Shown: positions 16,735 to 26,291 of the stretch, one piece after another | How the letters are laid out: every line of letters begins with the position of its first letter | Position numbering within the stretch: position 1 is the stretch's first letter | NCBI GenBank assembly: GCA_903902705.1 | Contig: CAIUVX010000094.1 | Span: 29,284 to 93,283, forward strand | DNA length: 64,000 bases | From: an uncultured Methylococcales bacterium | GTDB taxonomy: Bacteria > Pseudomonadota > Gammaproteobacteria > Methylococcales > Methylomonadaceae | Reading direction: 5' to 3' | Program-made: the position numbers and the translations under genes | Notes under the pieces: generated by a model | Database searches by the model: none | What the model saw: the letters and a program-made list of their open reading frames with translations, nothing else | What the model was told of the DNA's origin: nothing

Positions 16735-17283
16735 TTAATTTAATAGCCATTGCTCAAAATGGGTTTTAATGTTTTTCGCAATCAGTTCAGGTGCTATAAA
16801 AGAACTATCAACTACTAAGTCGTAATTGTTAAGCTCTCTAAATTTGATCGTGTAAAGTTTATAAAATCGCTCATCTTCAAAGGCTTGTCGCTTGGCATTA
16901 TTTTCCAGTGTGGCTTGTAATGATGGATTATCCTCATCACTGCGAGAGGCATGAAATACCCGTTCAGCCCCTATCATCGGATCAACCGACAAAAATACTT
17001 TAAAGGCATTGGGAATAAAATGCCACGCCAGCCTTGAATCGATAATCAGTTTATCGCCTGTTTTACCTAAATTAATCACGAAATTATCAATTTCATCATC
17101 AATACTACGATCTGTTTGCGAGATTTTGTTTAACTCAAGGGTGGTAACACCTCGTTGTTTGGCAATAGTCCGTTGTATCGCGCCCGTGCCGATAACATCA
17201 TAGCCTGTTATTTCTTGTAGCGCGGTGGCTACCGATGATTTTCCCCCACCAATATCACCTGACAACGCAATTATATGTTTCAT
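16735..17283 (-). CDS. Cytidylate kinase-like P-loop kinase
   Basis: 182 residues from the ATG at 17283 (MKHIIALSGDIGGGKSSVAT); a longer reading to 17328 adds 15 unlikely residues. The Walker A motif GDIGGGKS is followed by a phosphate-acceptor site like that of AAA_33 and archaeal-type cytidylate kinases (GTGAIQRTIAKQRG) and a Walker-B-like LIIDSRLAWHF. It should phosphorylate a nucleotide or similar small substrate. It is shorter than bacterial Cmk and is probably not the housekeeping enzyme. Confidence 0.75.
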   Translation of the reverse strand: MKHIIALSGDIGGGKSSVATALQEITGYDVIGTGAIQRTIAKQRGVTTLELNKISQTDRSIDDEIDNFVINLGKTGDKLIIDSRLAWHFIPNAFKVFLSVDPMIGAERVFHASRSDEDNPSLQATLENNAKRQAFEDERFYKLYTIKFRELNNYDLVVDSSFIAPELIAKNIKTHFEQWLLN

Positions 17284-17437
17284 ATCTATTAAACCATGCC
17301 AAAAGCTCAAGTATAAAGCGTGTAGCACTCAGTTAGCAAAAACAACTGCACTCACATTGCACTTTGGAGTTGAATCCAGCTTGCTTTAGAATGAGTGTCT
17401 TTATAACCTAAACAGCGTGTCACTTTTAATCAATACC

Positions 17438-18157
17438 ATGAAAAAACTCTGCAACAAAAGCGTTATTACCAATTTTACAGCCGTTATTATTATTGTTATT
17501 GGTTATATTTTTAGCGCACCCTTCATTAAATCCATTGGTTTTTTTGCACTGTCTGGCGCGATTACCAACTGGTTAGCAATTTATATGCTATTTGAAAAAG
17601 TGCCTTATTTATATGGTTCTGGGGTAATACCTGAGCGTTTTGAAGAATTTAAACTTTCTATCAAGAAACTGATGATGGAGCAGTTTTTCACAGTCACTAA
17701 TATTGAACAATTTATTGAAACCGAAGAACAACAGGGGGGCAAGCTATTGGATTTACAGCCGTTATTAAATGCGGTTGATTATGACAAAATTTATGAAGGC
17801 TTAGTGTCATCAATTATGGAATCTTCGTTTGGTGGAATGTTAATGATGATGGGCGGTACGGAAGCCTTAGTGCCATTAAAAGAACCGTTCACCGAAAAAA
17901 TGCGTGCCACTTTAGTCGCTACGGTTGAATCCGATGCCTTTAAAGCTGCACTCCAGCATGGCTTGAATGCTCACAAAATTGGTGAAGATATTGTCAGTAA
18001 AATTGAAACCGTGATTGATAAACGCCTGAGTGAATTAACCCCGCAATTGGTTAAAGAAATGGTACAGCTTATTATCAGCGAGCATCTTGGCTGGCTGGTG
18101 GTGTGGGGCGGTGTTTTTGGTGGGGTAATGGGCGTGTTATTGGCGTTTGCTTTATGA
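17438..18157 (+). CDS. DUF445 family membrane protein
   Basis: About 239 residues from the ATG at 17438; a GTG at 17417 is an alternative, and neither has a strong ribosome-binding site. Two helices lie at the N-terminus (about 10-45, ending GAITNWLAIYMLFE) and one at the C-terminus, with a helical region between (YGSGVIPERFEEFKLSIKKL). This matches DUF445/YheB-like proteins of unknown function. The stop overlaps the next start (ATGA), so it is coupled to the hydrolase. Confidence 0.85.
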   Translation: MKKLCNKSVITNFTAVIIIVIGYIFSAPFIKSIGFFALSGAITNWLAIYMLFEKVPYLYGSGVIPERFEEFKLSIKKLMMEQFFTVTNIEQFIETEEQQGGKLLDLQPLLNAVDYDKIYEGLVSSIMESSFGGMLMMMGGTEALVPLKEPFTEKMRATLVATVESDAFKAALQHGLNAHKIGEDIVSKIETVIDKRLSELTPQLVKEMVQLIISEHLGWLVVWGGVFGGVMGVLLAFAL

Positions 18158-18936
18158 CATTAGCGTTTGAAGAGTTTGGCAATTCACAACATCCGCCACT
18201 GATTATCCTGCATGGTTTTTTTGCATCAGCGCGTAATTGGCGTGGTGTGGCAGAAAAATTAGCAACACAATTTCACGTTTATGTCCTCGATCAGCGTAAT
18301 CATGGCGCGTCTTTTCACCATCCTGAGATGGATTACCCAATAATGGCGGCGGATTTATTGCTGTTCATTGAGCAACAGGGGTTAACGACCGTCAGTTTAT
18401 TAGGTCATAGCATGGGCGGCAAAGTAGCGATGTGGTTCGCGCTGTATCATCCTGATAGGGTAAATAAGCTGATTATTGCCGATATTGCTCCTGTCAGTTA
18501 TCGTCATTGTTTCAATGCCACGATTGGCGCGTTACAAGCGTTACCGCTGGCACAAATTAGCAATCGAAAACAGGCGGAAGAACAGTTGGCAGCGGCTATA
18601 CCCGAATTAAGTTATCGACAGTTTCTGTTACAAAACCTAGTGCTAGTGGATGGCGCGTATCGTTGGCGTGTGGATTTGGATATTTTTTATCAAACTGCCC
18701 CCGCTATTATTGCCTTTCCTAATAGTGAAGGTGTCGCGCCATTTGTCGGCAATGCGTTGTTTATCGCGGGTGAATTGTCTAATTATGTGAAGGAAACAGA
18801 GTTAAGCCCGTTATTTCCAAACGCGAACTTAACCATTGTTGCTAAAGCGGGGCATTGGTTACACGTTCAACAAGCTGAGGTTTTTATCACCGAAGTAGAA
18901 CGTTTTTTAAGGCAAAGCCAAGTAACTAAACTATGA
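18154..18936 (+). CDS. Alpha/beta hydrolase, YbfF-type esterase
   Basis: 260 residues. The ATG at 18154 overlaps the previous stop as ATGA. The oxyanion motif LHGFFASARNW, the nucleophile elbow GHSMGGKVA (Ser) and the catalytic His near the C-terminus (KAGHWLHVQQ) are visible, and DQRNHGAS is typical of YbfF esterases. It should be a soluble carboxyl- or thioesterase of unknown natural substrate. It also overlaps the next gene by ATGA, so the three genes form one operon. Confidence 0.9.
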   Translation: MTLAFEEFGNSQHPPLIILHGFFASARNWRGVAEKLATQFHVYVLDQRNHGASFHHPEMDYPIMAADLLLFIEQQGLTTVSLLGHSMGGKVAMWFALYHPDRVNKLIIADIAPVSYRHCFNATIGALQALPLAQISNRKQAEEQLAAAIPELSYRQFLLQNLVLVDGAYRWRVDLDIFYQTAPAIIAFPNSEGVAPFVGNALFIAGELSNYVKETELSPLFPNANLTIVAKAGHWLHVQQAEVFITEVERFLRQSQVTKL

Positions 18937-20150
18937 TTAATTATAACAACATACAAGCAAGCGCACTCAAAGCGGGTGGCTTTTGCGCGGTACTATTGAT
19001 CCCAGCTATTTATTTTTCTACTGCCTTAGCCATTATTTTATCGGCGATTATTGCTTTATTATGGCTAATCTCCGCGCAATTTATTCGCCTCCCCAGCCTA
19101 TTAAAAGACTATCCTGTTGCGCTGTGGTCATTGTTACTGTTTGCCTATTTTATAGTTGGGTTCAGTTATGGCGATGCCACCAGTAGTGATGCTTTTATGA
19201 TGCTACGAAAATACAGAGAGTTAGTGTTTATTCCGCTGTTAATACCCTTTTTAAGCATAGAACGCTATCGTCAGTGGGCTTGGTATGCCTTTATTTTTGC
19301 TTCGATTATCTCTTTAGTCGGTTCACAATTAATGGCTATGAAATTATTTTGTCTGCACTCGCCAGCGTGCTTGCCTTACTTCAAAAGCTATATTACCCAC
19401 GGCATTTTTATTGCATTTTTTGGCTTCTTTATGGCGCATAAAGCCTTGGATAGTCGTGGCTATGTAAAAACCTTGTACATAGCAATAGCCTTATTATGCC
19501 TTTACAACATTTTTTTCGTTTCACTGGGACGTACAGGGCAATTGATTTTTTTGGTGCTAGTTTTATTATTTGCTATGCAGCGATTTAACAAAAAAGGTTT
19601 TTTACTCTCTGTGTTGGCAATAGCAATCTTTTTAGGCGTTTTTATCAACTTCTCCGATAAATCTACACGCATTAAACAGGGAGTTGTGACTGCACAAGTC
19701 CATCTTCAAGATCACCCAGAACAAGGTGAATTTTCAATGGGTGAACGCTTTACCTTTTGGAAATACTCAACACAATTGATTGCCGAAAAGCCATTATTTG
19801 GTCATGGTACGGGCGGTTATAAAAAGGCTTATCAGCGAGTTGCTAATAAAAACTCTGAAAATCCACACAACGAATTTTTCTTGATTAGCGTGCAGTTAGG
19901 GGCAGGGGGCTTATTTTTCTATTTAGGCTTTTTGGCTAGTCAATACTACTGCGGAAAAACCTTGCCTAATCGAGAAAAATGGCTGGCTCAAGGGCTGTTA
20001 GCCACTTTAATTATTACCAGTTTATTTAATTCACCTTTGTTAGATCACACCGAAGGACACTGGTTTACTACGCTGATAGCCTTGTGTTTTGCAACCCGTA
20101 CTATCAAAACCGAAGACCAAAGTGATTCGCCTCCAGCAAGGTTGGAGTGA
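18933..20150 (+). CDS. O-antigen ligase/polymerase family (Wzy/WaaL) membrane protein
   Basis: 405 residues with about ten to twelve membrane helices. The family core lies in the C-terminal third (KPLFGHGTGGYKKAYQ, then NPHNEFFLISVQLGAGGLFF). It should join or polymerise polysaccharide at the periplasmic face of the inner membrane. The start overlaps the hydrolase stop by 4 bp. No other glycan gene is adjacent, so the acceptor (lipid A core or other) is not known. Confidence 0.87.
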   Translation: MINYNNIQASALKAGGFCAVLLIPAIYFSTALAIILSAIIALLWLISAQFIRLPSLLKDYPVALWSLLLFAYFIVGFSYGDATSSDAFMMLRKYRELVFIPLLIPFLSIERYRQWAWYAFIFASIISLVGSQLMAMKLFCLHSPACLPYFKSYITHGIFIAFFGFFMAHKALDSRGYVKTLYIAIALLCLYNIFFVSLGRTGQLIFLVLVLLFAMQRFNKKGFLLSVLAIAIFLGVFINFSDKSTRIKQGVVTAQVHLQDHPEQGEFSMGERFTFWKYSTQLIAEKPLFGHGTGGYKKAYQRVANKNSENPHNEFFLISVQLGAGGLFFYLGFLASQYYCGKTLPNREKWLAQGLLATLIITSLFNSPLLDHTEGHWFTTLIALCFATRTIKTEDQSDSPPARLE

Positions 20151-20218
20151 GCTTACGAACCCCCAATCTATACATACGACAGAAAAAATTTTCAATGAAA
20201 ATAAGTGTGATAGGTGAT

Positions 20219-20335
20219 ATATAGCCAAAGCACAATAAAATGATGCCGTTCGTGGTGAGCTTGTCGAACCACTATAGCCCTTCGACAAGCTCAGGGCGAA
20301 CGGCTTTATAATCACAAATACTGCGTTAGCTATAT
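20219..20335. repeat. MITE-like composite palindromic element, copy 2
   Basis: The outer ends ATATAGC and GCGTTAGCTATAT are inverted. The inner palindrome at 20246-20303 (CCGTTCGTGGTGAGCTTGTC facing AGGGCGAACGG) is in the opposite orientation to copies 1 and 3. The adjoining CACAATAAAATGAT is the reverse complement of the flank in those copies. It occupies the gap between the O-antigen ligase and the DUF4010 protein. Confidence 0.8.
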
Positions 20336-20428
20336 GTGATCGTTTTGACGCATTAAAAACGGCTGTTAATCTTCTTGAAGAAATATGACCTCTAACTACG
20401 TTGCCCTCTCTACACTGGATTCACACAC

Positions 20429-21691
20429 ATGACTGAACTAGAAAACTTCAAATTACTGGGGGTCGCTTTAGCAATCGGATTGCTGATTGGCTTGGAACGT
20501 GGCTGGCGGGCGCGTGACCGTGTCGAGGGTATGCGCGTTGCAGGATTGCGTACTTACGGGTTGATTGGTTTGTTGGGGGGCTTGTCGGGGATTTTGGCTC
20601 AACAAGGTAACGCTTTTTTAGTGGGCTTTGTGTTTCTGGGGCTGACTTCAGTTTTGCTGGTTGCCTACAGTAAAAGTCTCGAAAAATTTGAAGATGTCAG
20701 TATCACCAGCCTCATTGCCTCGCTGATTACCTTTACCTTAGGCGCGTTGACGGTGTTTGGTCATATTACGCTGGCATCTGCCAGTGCGGTGGTTATTACT
20801 TCGCTACTTAGTTTTAAACCTTTGCTACATGGTTGGGTGAAAAAACTAGAACAACATGAATTGAATGCAACACTGGAATTGTTACTGATTTCGGTGGTTA
20901 TGTTGCCGATACTGCCCAATCAGGGTTATGGCCCTTGGGAGGTGTTTAATCTATATCATATTTGGTGGATGGTGGTGCTGATTGCGGGCATTTCCTATCT
21001 GGGCTATTTTGCCATAAGGATTGGCGGTAATCAGCATGGTCCTGTGTTGACGGGAGCATTAGGTGGATTGGTGTCTTCGACCGCCGTTACCCTTAATCTT
21101 TCTAAATTGTCATCGTCATATCCAAACATGGAAAATGTGTTAGCAGCGGGTATTTTAACTGCGTGTGCCACACTATTTGCGCGTACACTGCTAATAACGT
21201 GGGTGATGAATCCAGTCTTGTGTCAAACACTACTGCCTGCGTTTTTAGTCATGAGCCTTGTTACTTACCTCGTTGCGTTTCTATTATGGAAAAACGCCCG
21301 CGACTTTCGTACCAATGAAGAAATAACGCTGAAAAACCCTTTTCAATTGGGCATGGCATTAAAATTTGCGGCATTTTTAGTTCTCATCCTATTACTGTCC
21401 AAGTTACTGAAAGATTATTTTGGTGACATGGGAACTTACTTTTTAGCGGCGACATCGGGTCTGGCAGATGCTGATCCCATTATCATTTCAATGTCGCAAA
21501 TGAGCAAAGAAGGCATGGAAGTTGGAGTCGCGGCTAAGGCAATTCTTATCGCTGTGTCCGTTAATTCGGCTATCAAAAGCATTTTTTCATGGGTTATAGG
21601 CAGCCGTGCCTTAGGGTTCAGAGTCGCTGGTACGTTGCTGATAGCTGTTGTCGCAGGTTTATTGATTACCTATAAAATCAATGGATTTTAA
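20429..21691 (+). CDS. MgtC/SapB-DUF4010 membrane protein
   Basis: 420 residues with about twelve helices. The N-terminal part is MgtC-like (LAIGLLIGLERGWRARD, GLRTYGLIGLLGG) and the C-terminal part is DUF4010 (GGLVSSTAVTLNLSK, TSGLADADPIIISM). Such fusions are widespread in bacteria; a transport or magnesium-linked role is assumed but unproven. It is monocistronic, with an isolated repeat upstream and a convergent neighbour downstream. Confidence 0.9.
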   Translation: MTELENFKLLGVALAIGLLIGLERGWRARDRVEGMRVAGLRTYGLIGLLGGLSGILAQQGNAFLVGFVFLGLTSVLLVAYSKSLEKFEDVSITSLIASLITFTLGALTVFGHITLASASAVVITSLLSFKPLLHGWVKKLEQHELNATLELLLISVVMLPILPNQGYGPWEVFNLYHIWWMVVLIAGISYLGYFAIRIGGNQHGPVLTGALGGLVSSTAVTLNLSKLSSSYPNMENVLAAGILTACATLFARTLLITWVMNPVLCQTLLPAFLVMSLVTYLVAFLLWKNARDFRTNEEITLKNPFQLGMALKFAAFLVLILLLSKLLKDYFGDMGTYFLAATSGLADADPIIISMSQMSKEGMEVGVAAKAILIAVSVNSAIKSIFSWVIGSRALGFRVAGTLLIAVVAGLLITYKINGF

Positions 21692-21791
21692 AAATTGGGT
21701 CATGCAAAAAAATGAGTGACAGTAATTGGAGGTCAGACAAAGCTTGATTGCCAACATAACTCAGTCACTTTTTATGATTACCAAAATACGA

Positions 21792-22259
21792 TTAATAAAG
21801 TTCGTCGCTACCATCCATATCCCCTGTTTGACCATACAACAACGGACTTCCTTGATTCAGTGTCGTGCCAGAAATGACGTGACAAACCACGATTTTATGA
21901 TCGCCAGCATCGGTGTAATGGCTCACTTGGCAATCAAAATACGCCAAACTGTTCGCCAATATGGGGGCGGTGGATAAACCTTGTTGCCAATCAAAACCTG
22001 CCATTTTGTCCTTCACATCAGAACGACCAAAATGTTCAGCAATATCAGACTGCCCTTTTCCCAGTACATTAACCGTACATACACCACCCGCTTGTAATAA
22101 GCTGTATGAATAATGCTCAGGATTGATGCTAATCGCCAATAACGGCGGATCAAACGATACTTGCATCACCCACGCGGCCGTAAAGGCGTTTTGATGTACG
22201 CCATCACTAACCGCCACCACATAGACACCATGACTCAGTTGTTTAAATAATTCATTCAT
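21792..22259 (-). CDS. Flavin reductase-like FMN-binding protein
   Basis: 155 residues of the flavin reductase/HpaC-RutF family: HGVYVVAVSDGVHQNAFTAA, SFDPPLLAISINPEHYS, VNVLGKGQSDIAEHFG and the C-terminal DHKIVVCHV. It should reduce free FMN or FAD with NAD(P)H, or bind FMN as an enzyme in its own right. It begins 1 bp after the nadC stop and is therefore translationally coupled to it. Confidence 0.9.
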   Translation of the reverse strand: MNELFKQLSHGVYVVAVSDGVHQNAFTAAWVMQVSFDPPLLAISINPEHYSYSLLQAGGVCTVNVLGKGQSDIAEHFGRSDVKDKMAGFDWQQGLSTAPILANSLAYFDCQVSHYTDAGDHKIVVCHVISGTTLNQGSPLLYGQTGDMDGSDELY

Positions 22260-22260
22260 C

Positions 22261-23091
22261 TCAAAATACCAGTTGAATACGCATGGATAAATCTACGGCT
22301 TTGATGTGTTTGGTTAATGCGCCTATGGAAATAAAATCCACCCCTGTTTCTGCGATAGTGCGAATATTGGCTAAACCAATATTCCCCGATGCTTCCAATT
22401 CAACTTGCCCTGCGGTTAAGGCAACGGCTGTTTTTAAATCTTCAAGACTAAAATTATCTAGCATAATGCGGTCGGGTTGTGCGGCAAGAGCTTCTTGCAA
22501 TTGTGCGAGTGATTCAACCTCAACTTCTACCGCCACTGTGCTAAGTTGACGTGCTGTTTGAATGGCTTTAGCGATAGAGCCTGCCGCTATAATATGATTT
22601 TCTTTAATTAACACGCCGTCATATAAACCCATACGATGGTTATAACAACCTCCACACAGCACTGCATATTTTTGCGCATCGCGTAATGCAGGAATGGTTT
22701 TGCGAGTATCTAATACTTTGCAGTGTGTGCCTTTAACGGCTTCGGCATAGTGTCTGGCGATGGTTGCCGTTGCTGATAAAGTTTGTAATAGATTTAACGC
22801 GGTACGTTCACCTGTTAATAATCCTCTGGCTGAACCTTGCAGTTTACACAGTACGGTATTTTCAACCACGCTATCGCCTTCTTTAACCTGCCAGTCAATT
22901 TGAATATCAGCATTTAACTGTTTAAACACCGCGTCAAACCACGCTTGACCACATAGCACCATGTCTTCGCGGGTGATGACTTGTGCTTGTGCTTGAGTGG
23001 CTTCGGGAATAATAGCGGCGGTTATATCACCCGTGCCTAGGTCTTCTGCTAGGTAGGAGCTGATGTCGATAGGTTTTTGTGGATGGGTCAT
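22261..23091 (-). CDS. nadC: Nicotinate-nucleotide pyrophosphorylase (carboxylating)
   Basis: 276 residues. It converts quinolinate and PRPP to nicotinate mononucleotide in NAD synthesis. Family motifs are EDLGTGDITAAIIP, LTGERTALNLLQTLSATATI, DTRKTIPALRDAQKYAVLCG (HRMGLYDGVLIKENHI follows) and the C-terminal ISIGALTKHIKAVDLSM. The length is normal. Only the flavin reductase gene shares the operon. Confidence 0.96.
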   Translation of the reverse strand: MTHPQKPIDISSYLAEDLGTGDITAAIIPEATQAQAQVITREDMVLCGQAWFDAVFKQLNADIQIDWQVKEGDSVVENTVLCKLQGSARGLLTGERTALNLLQTLSATATIARHYAEAVKGTHCKVLDTRKTIPALRDAQKYAVLCGGCYNHRMGLYDGVLIKENHIIAAGSIAKAIQTARQLSTVAVEVEVESLAQLQEALAAQPDRIMLDNFSLEDLKTAVALTAGQVELEASGNIGLANIRTIAETGVDFISIGALTKHIKAVDLSMRIQLVF

Positions 23092-23290
23092 GATGATAGC
23101 CTGCTTATGATGATTGAACCACTATATTGCCCACTGCCCACGATGTCAATTTACTACTTTCATTCAGTTAATAATTGTTATTGTGCCGTGGCTATAGAAT
23201 ATAGCTTGTTGAAAACAAGTTTGGTGTACTGTGTTGAGCGGGCGTTTTTATGTGATAATTCGGTAATCTCAACTAACTAAAAATGCCAAT

Positions 23291-24181
23291 ATGACTTATC
23301 CAACGATTGAATCATTTGTTCGTAATGCTCCTTTAGCTAGACTGCAACGGCTAGCTGGTACAACAACTAATACTATTCTCGCCAAGTTAGAGGGCAATAA
23401 TCCAGCAGGTTCAGTGAAAGACTTGCCTGCATTGAGTATGATTAAACGCGCTGAAGAACGCGGCGAAATTAAAGCAGGCGATTGCTTAATTGAGGCAACT
23501 AGCGGCAATACAGGCATTGCCTTGGCAATGGTAGCGGCGATTAAAGGTTATAAAATGACCTTAATTATGCCTGACAATATGAGCATGGAACGTATCGCCT
23601 CCATGAAAGCCTACGGGGCTGAGATTATTTTAACCCCCGCTGCTGGCAGTATGGAAGCGGCAATAGATTTAGCACGCGACATGGAAACGGCAGGTAAAGG
23701 ACGCATTCTGGATCAATTCGCTAATCCTGATAATCCACGCGCCCATTATGAAAGTACAGGACCTGAAATTTGGAATGATACCGACGGGCAAGTGACTCAT
23801 TTTGTCAGTGCAATGGGTACAACTGGCACGATTATGGGAACGTCGCGCTATTTGAAAGAACAAAATGAGGCGATTCAAATAGTTGGTGTACAGCCCGAAG
23901 GTGATGCAAAAATTCCAGGTATTCGCCGATGGTCTGAAGAATATTTACCAAAGATTTATGAGCCGAATAGAGTGGATCGTATTATGGATATGGATCAACA
24001 CAGCGCGGAAACCACCATGCGGGCGTTAGCGTCTGAAGAAGGTATTTTTGCGGGAGTGTCATCGGGTGGTGCGGTTGCGGCAGCCTTACGATTGTCTAAA
24101 GAGGTTGAAAACGCGGTGATTGTGGTGATTATTTGTGACCGTGGGGATCGCTATTTATCAACGGGCGTATTTCCGAGTTAA
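23291..24181 (+). CDS. cysM: Cysteine synthase B
   Basis: 296 residues. A PLP enzyme making cysteine from O-acetylserine and sulfide or thiosulfate. The PLP lysine lies in NPAGSVKDLPALSMI, the substrate loop in EATSGNTGIALAMVAA, and the phosphate loop in GTTGTIMGTSRY. CysM proteins usually have Arg after VKD; here it is Leu, which may be a variant. The C-terminus (RGDRYLSTGVF) is typical. The next gene starts 4 bp after the stop. Confidence 0.94.
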   Translation: MTYPTIESFVRNAPLARLQRLAGTTTNTILAKLEGNNPAGSVKDLPALSMIKRAEERGEIKAGDCLIEATSGNTGIALAMVAAIKGYKMTLIMPDNMSMERIASMKAYGAEIILTPAAGSMEAAIDLARDMETAGKGRILDQFANPDNPRAHYESTGPEIWNDTDGQVTHFVSAMGTTGTIMGTSRYLKEQNEAIQIVGVQPEGDAKIPGIRRWSEEYLPKIYEPNRVDRIMDMDQHSAETTMRALASEEGIFAGVSSGGAVAAALRLSKEVENAVIVVIICDRGDRYLSTGVFPS

Positions 24182-24185
24182 TCGT

Positions 24186-25076
24186 GTGAACTGGAATAGT
24201 ATTACAAAAAATATTGTTGCGGCAACGGGACAGGAGTTTACTGCGCGTTCTGTGCAGCCATTGTTAGGCGGTGACATTAATGCAGCTTTTCGTCTGCAAG
24301 ATGGACATAGAGACTATTTTGTTAAACTTAATCGCCCTGAATTGGCGGCGATGTTTGCGGCTGAATTTGCAGGCTTGCAAGAGTTAGCGGGTACGCAAAC
24401 CCTGCGTATTCCTAAACCAGTGATTTATGGGCAAAGCGACACGCATTCTTTTTTGGTGTTGGAATATCTTGAATTGAGTCGTGCTAGTCCAGCTTCAGAG
24501 CGTTTATTAGGGCAACAACTCGCTCTTTTACATCAACGAGTGCAACCGTATTTTGGTTGGCATCGTGACAATACTATTGGCAGTACCTTACAGCGTAATA
24601 CGCAAACAAATGACTGGGTGAGTTTTTGGCGTGAACAACGTTTAGGCTTTCAATTACAATTAGCGGCAAAAAATGGTTATGGCGGTCGTTTACAAACAGT
24701 AGGCGAGCGACTTGGTAACGAATTGACCGCATTGTTTGCGGGTTACACGCCATCGCCTTCGTTATTACACGGCGATTTGTGGGCGGGTAATGCTAGTGCT
24801 GACAAACAGGGCAATCCTGTTATTTTTGATCCCGCTTGTTACTATGGCGATAGAGAAGCTGATTTAGCGATGACTGAATTATTCGGTGGTTTTAGTCGAG
24901 ATTTTTATGCGGCTTACGAAGATGTTTGGGCTTTGGATGAAGGTTATAAGGTGAGGAAATTACTTTACAATTTGTATCATATTTTGAACCATCTGAATTT
25001 ATTTGGCGGCGGTTATTTACGACAAGCTGAAAATATAATGACTAAGTTGTTGGTGGGAATAGACATCGTTTTATAA
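24186..25076 (+). CDS. Fructosamine/ketosamine-3-kinase family protein
   Basis: 296 residues from the GTG at 24186; an upstream reading to 24135 would overlap cysM and lacks homology. It has the kinase-like fold with PLLGGDINAAFRLQDG, YFVKLNR (ATP lysine), the catalytic loop LLHGDLWAGNASAD and the metal site FDPACYYGDREADLAMTELF. The family phosphorylates ketosamines formed by glycation so that they fall apart, a protein-repair role. In a RuMP organism with high sugar-phosphate flux such repair would be useful, which is inference. Confidence 0.92.
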   Translation: MNWNSITKNIVAATGQEFTARSVQPLLGGDINAAFRLQDGHRDYFVKLNRPELAAMFAAEFAGLQELAGTQTLRIPKPVIYGQSDTHSFLVLEYLELSRASPASERLLGQQLALLHQRVQPYFGWHRDNTIGSTLQRNTQTNDWVSFWREQRLGFQLQLAAKNGYGGRLQTVGERLGNELTALFAGYTPSPSLLHGDLWAGNASADKQGNPVIFDPACYYGDREADLAMTELFGGFSRDFYAAYEDVWALDEGYKVRKLLYNLYHILNHLNLFGGGYLRQAENIMTKLLVGIDIVL

Positions 25077-25415
25077 GAAAATGATTGTATCAAAATAAGT
25101 TCATTGTTCTTAGAATATCGTCGTTTATGGCTTTCCAAGTAACCCATACAGTGAAAACACACGGTTAAACTTTAAGTGGTGATTCTTAGTAAATAGCATG
25201 AAAGCAATTGTTTTATAAAATATTTGTATTTTGTACTACTCCTGTACTAGCGAGATGCTTTGTTCATTGAGTATTGGGCATTGACATCCGTCCCCTTTCT
25301 ACTTTACAGTTATGCCCGCAAAACAAGTTATTTACTTTCATAAAAACCAAAAATATAACGAAGTTTAAGGTAAAAATATAAAACACAAGCGATCGGTTTA
25401 CCTGAAACGACAGCA
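25077..25415. other. Upstream part of the hps regulatory region
   Basis: AT-rich DNA with no gene recognised on either strand. A minus-strand ORF at 25264-25470 lacks homology and a ribosome-binding site and overlaps the promoter. The region may hold regulator sites for the RuMP block. Confidence 0.4.
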
Positions 25416-25443
25416 TTGATAATGCTAAGGTATCGCTTATAAT
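25416..25443 (+). promoter_or_regulatory. Near-consensus sigma70 promoter of the hps-phi operon
   Basis: TTGATA and a perfect TATAAT are separated by 16 bp. Transcription should start near 25450, giving a leader of about 190 nt before hps. The leader contains local inverted repeats (for example GCAC and GTGC around 25469-25487) and ends with GGAG 10 nt before the ATG. Confidence 0.65.
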
Positions 25444-25638
25444 GCAAACACTTCTATTTGGAAGAAGCACTGAGAGTTAGCGGTGCTATACGAACGCAGA
25501 GTGAATGTCAGACTGAAATGGCTTACCATGTCAGCAGTTTGCGTTGAAGCGTTTAGAGAATCATAGGCTACTTTAGCTATGAAACTCATAACTATGTAGT
25601 CAAAATTAAACTAATTATAACCCTTCGGAGCATTTATC

Positions 25639-26280
25639 ATGGCAAGACCGTTAATACAAATGGCATTAGATTCATTGGATTTCGACGCAACAGTAAACCT
25701 TGCTACCTTAGTAGCACCTCATGTTGACATTTTCGAAATCGGAACTCCTTGTATCAAACACAACGGCGTTAACTTAGTTAAAGAACTAAGAGCAAGATTC
25801 CCAAACCACCTTTTGTTAGTTGACTTAAAAACAATGGATGCGGGCGAGTATGAAGCAACACCTTTCTACGCAGCGGGTGCTGATATTTGTACCGTTTTGG
25901 GCGTATCTGGTCTTGCGACTTGTGTAGGCGTTATTAAAGCTGCCAACGCACACGGTGCAGAAGCTCAAATTGACTTGATTAACGTTGAAGATAAAGTAGC
26001 TTGTGCGCGTGCAACTGTTGAAGCTGGTGCTCAAATTATGGGTATTCACACAGGTCTGGACGCACAAGCGGCTGGTCACACTCCTTTTGCTGACTTAAAT
26101 GCGATTGCTGCATTAGGTTTACCTGTTAGAATTTCAGTTGCTGGCGGCATCAAAGCATCAACTGTTCAAGACGTAGTCAGAGCAGGCGCAAACATTATCG
26201 TTGTGGGTGCAGCAATTTATGGTGCAGCTTCTCCTGCTGACGCAGCGCGTGAAATTCGCGAATTGGTTGACGCTGTATAG
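25639..26280 (+). CDS. hps: 3-hexulose-6-phosphate synthase
   Basis: 213 residues. It condenses formaldehyde with ribulose 5-phosphate, the entry step of the RuMP cycle. It is a TIM barrel of the OMP decarboxylase superfamily: MALDSLDFDATVNLA, IFEIGTPCIKHNGVNLVKEL, the DxKxxD metal/substrate motif in LLVDLKTMDAGEYEA, and the phosphate site ISVAGGIKASTVQDVV and IIVVGAAIYGA. The length is that of the free-standing enzyme, not an Hps-Phi fusion. The isomerase gene starts 11 bp later. This gene is the main evidence for a methylotrophic host. Confidence 0.97.
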   Translation: MARPLIQMALDSLDFDATVNLATLVAPHVDIFEIGTPCIKHNGVNLVKELRARFPNHLLLVDLKTMDAGEYEATPFYAAGADICTVLGVSGLATCVGVIKAANAHGAEAQIDLINVEDKVACARATVEAGAQIMGIHTGLDAQAAGHTPFADLNAIAALGLPVRISVAGGIKASTVQDVVRAGANIIVVGAAIYGAASPADAAREIRELVDAV

Positions 26281-26291
26281 AGGCAGAAACC

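Noticed and set aside
25264..25470. Minus-strand 68-codon frame in the hps upstream region
   Set aside because: It overlaps the strong hps promoter, has no ribosome-binding site and shows no family features.
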